Positions 62,359 to 64,000 of a stretch of 64,000 nucleotides of DNA are shown here, in pieces. Source of the stretch: Moniliella sp. 'wahieum' (Eukaryota; Basidiomycota; Moniliellomycetes; Moniliellales; Moniliellaceae); NCBI GenBank assembly GCA_003971905.1, contig RSEE01000110.1, forward strand, positions 62,001 through 126,000. The letters are read 5' to 3'. Positions within the stretch are counted from its first letter, which is position 1; each line of letters opens with the position of its first letter. The translations under genes and the position numbers were made by a program. The notes under the pieces are model-generated. The model saw only the letters and a program-made list of their open reading frames with translations, made no database searches and was not told where the DNA came from.

Positions 62359-63420
62359 CGTTGTTACCATCCAGGAGCTCCACTTGCTCGCCACGTCCAG
62401 AAATCGAAGCTAGAAAGGACCAGGGGGGCTGAGCTAAGCAAACGAAATGTTCACAAATGCAATTTACTCCACATTTTTATACCAGGCACCGCTTTACCAT
62501 CAGGCCAATAGTCCTTCAGAATAAAAGAACGAGTATAGTATGATGATGGCCAGTGAGTACTGAGTATACAATTTGGAGAGTGGGTGGGGAAGGCAACATG
62601 TAACGTAGATCACTAGTGACATGTGGCCCGACCTCTGCTCCTGGCGTTACGCGTTATAGCCCGCATACAGGTCAACGTTGAGTGTTATGGGGTGGAATAC
62701 GTTGTCGAGTGCTGAAAATCTTCGTGCGCAAAACTCAGAGGCTATGCCAACAACTTGTGGGTTAGAGGGATAATGGTAATTGCTCCAGAGGAGGCGGCTT
62801 ACTAGCTGGTGGAGAAAACGTCAAAAAAAGTCACAGGAGCAGAATGACTGTGTCAAGATTGACGATCGGATGACATGCATAACACGGATAATGGAACCGG
62901 GACCAGATAAGTTCGCGACGGTCCAATTCTTTTGTGGCAACGGAGGCGGAATGGACATCCTTATTCATTGATCGCCGAGACCATCGATCATCGACCAAGC
63001 TGTCCCTCAGTGAAAGTCACTAATTGATGAGACCTGCAATCCACTGGTGGTGGTAATGATCTAAGCCAACCAGTAACGCCTACAGAGGAACATCAAATTT
63101 CAAGCAGGGTGTCGCCACCAGGGGCTAAGCTGCGGAACAAGGAAAAAACAGCAGAGTGAAGACAACGGAACTCCTAGGCCCGAGGCCCGAGGAGGAACAG
63201 AAGGGATGTTGGCCGGAGCACGAGCCAGCCGGTGGCTCAACGCTAGTGAGTGACTATGACTAGTAACTAGGAACTTCGCTAGTGCGCGTGAGCCTCACGG
63301 GTAAGTCTGAGATATCTGAAGGTCTGAGAGGGTGACCGTGACGCGCTGATACCTGAGGCTCAGGCCCCTGAGGTCGGGCGTTGATTGGTTGATTCAACTG
63401 GGGAGTTTGAAGCTACTCAG

Positions 63421-63436
63421 CTTGAAGCTTGAAGCT
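63421..63436. repeat. Heptamer doublet, unit TTGAAGC
   Basis: Period 7, core AGCT. The same unit family as 42937-42963. Confidence 0.85.
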
Positions 63437-63578
63437 CTTGGCAAATGGGTAGAAATCCACCCGCCTACCACCGGCCACCGATCGCCAAACGCAAATCACT
63501 TGCAGGCCCCAGCAACAAAGAAACAAATAGGGTTGGCCTGAACGAGTACATCATGCGGTGATCGGTGGGTGGCTCTGG

Positions 63579-63604
63579 ATGCATCATGCATCATGCATCA
63601 TGCA
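63579..63604. repeat. Heptamer array, unit ATGCATC x3.7
   Basis: Period 7, the reverse-complement form of TGATGCA. A degenerate ATCATC/TGCATC tail runs on to 63650. Confidence 0.95.
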
Positions 63605-63693
63605 CATCATCGACATCATCTGCATCTGCATCATCCTGCATTGCATGATCGATCCATCGACGCGCGACGAGCGAAGCGCATGACGAGGACGAG

Positions 63694-63741
63694 TGACCGA
63701 TGACCGGCCAGTGACCGGAGTGACCGGTGACCGGTGACCGG
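63694..63741. repeat. Heptamer array, unit TGACCGG
   Basis: Three perfect tandem units (63721-63741) preceded by copies at 63694, 63701 and 63712. Spacer TGA, core CCGG. Confidence 0.95.
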
Positions 63742-63910
63742 CGACCATTGACCAGGTGGCACGCGCCACGATCCTCTTCTTGTTAGATAATCCAGTAGTA
63801 CTTCAACTTTTTCCCATGTCTCCCTTCTAGCCATGTCACTCTCCTCTACGTCTACTCGTACTCAGTACTCACTACCAACGAATCTTTTACCTACCTGAGT
63901 TATCAACTTG

Positions 63911-63931
63911 AGTACTCGTTGAGTACTCGGT
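63911..63931. repeat. AGTACT doublet
   Basis: TTGAGTACTCG occurs twice, with partial GTACTC copies upstream (63858-63870). The core is GTAC. Confidence 0.85.
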
Positions 63932-63974
63932 GCTACTCGTCTTCCCTCGACTATACAGCGACGTTTTTCAGCTG

Positions 63975-63997
63975 TGATGCATGATGCATGATGCATG
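63975..63997. repeat. Heptamer array, unit TGATGCA x3.3
   Basis: The fourth array of this unit in the window. Period 7, ending at the window edge. Confidence 0.95.
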
Positions 63998-64000
63998 TGG

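Larger units (their letters stand above)
62359..64000. other. Right-end intergenic, rich in palindromic arrays
   Basis: No gene is recognised. Arrays lie at 63421-63436, 63579-63604, 63694-63741, 63911-63931 and 63975-63997, with single ACTAGT, ACATGT and ACGCGT copies at 62612-62655. Confidence 0.5.

Overview
The window is nuclear DNA from a filamentous fungus, most likely a basidiomycete and probably Agaricomycotina. The evidence is short GT-AG introns of about 55-115 nt inside most genes, intron-bearing tRNA genes, a small F-box gene family, and fungal wall and secretion genes (KRE6-type glucan protein, GMC oxidase, GH3 beta-glucosidase). I cannot place it below subphylum. No reverse transcriptase, transposase, rRNA or CRISPR array was recognised.

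Left part (1-27 kb). Three copies of one F-box gene unit lie here: A (about 1.44-4.75 kb, minus), B (about 6.5-9.1 kb, minus) and C (about 21.5-24.9 kb, plus). A and C form a large inverted repeat around a block of about 17 kb holding copy B, TAF5 (TFIID), an unrecognised minus-strand gene, an intron-containing tRNA-Lys(CUU), TRS120 (TRAPPII) and a probable HxxxD acyltransferase. C is a mosaic: nearly identical to A at its 5' end and to B in its middle. A peroxisomal 4-coumarate-CoA-ligase-like acyl-CoA synthetase closes this part.

Middle part (27-48 kb). It carries a D-2-hydroxyacid dehydrogenase, a small membrane protein, a tRNA-Arg(CCG) with intron, a small secreted protein, a DUF1769/UPF0590 protein, a GH3 beta-glucosidase, a small unrecognised gene and a GPI-anchored glucose-oxidase-like GMC enzyme. 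Three of these products are secreted, which suggests extracellular carbohydrate turnover.

Right part (48-64 kb). It carries UPF3 (nonsense-mediated decay) divergent from mitochondrial ribosomal protein mL60/MRPL31, a probable RPA34 subunit of RNA polymerase I, an unclear multi-exon gene, KRE6/SKN1, an alpha/beta hydrolase, and the N-terminal part of striatin without its WD40 domain.

Two window-wide patterns stand out. First, intergenic DNA from about 27.5 kb onward, but not before, holds dozens of tiny arrays with a 7-bp period and one grammar: T-N-A followed by a 4-bp palindrome. The palindrome differs between arrays, and 13 of the 16 possible cores occur. Second, nearly every long gene has one-base frame breaks, often in homopolymers. 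Near-identical repeat copies differ by the same kind of change, which points to assembly indels rather than general gene death, so protein lengths here are approximate.
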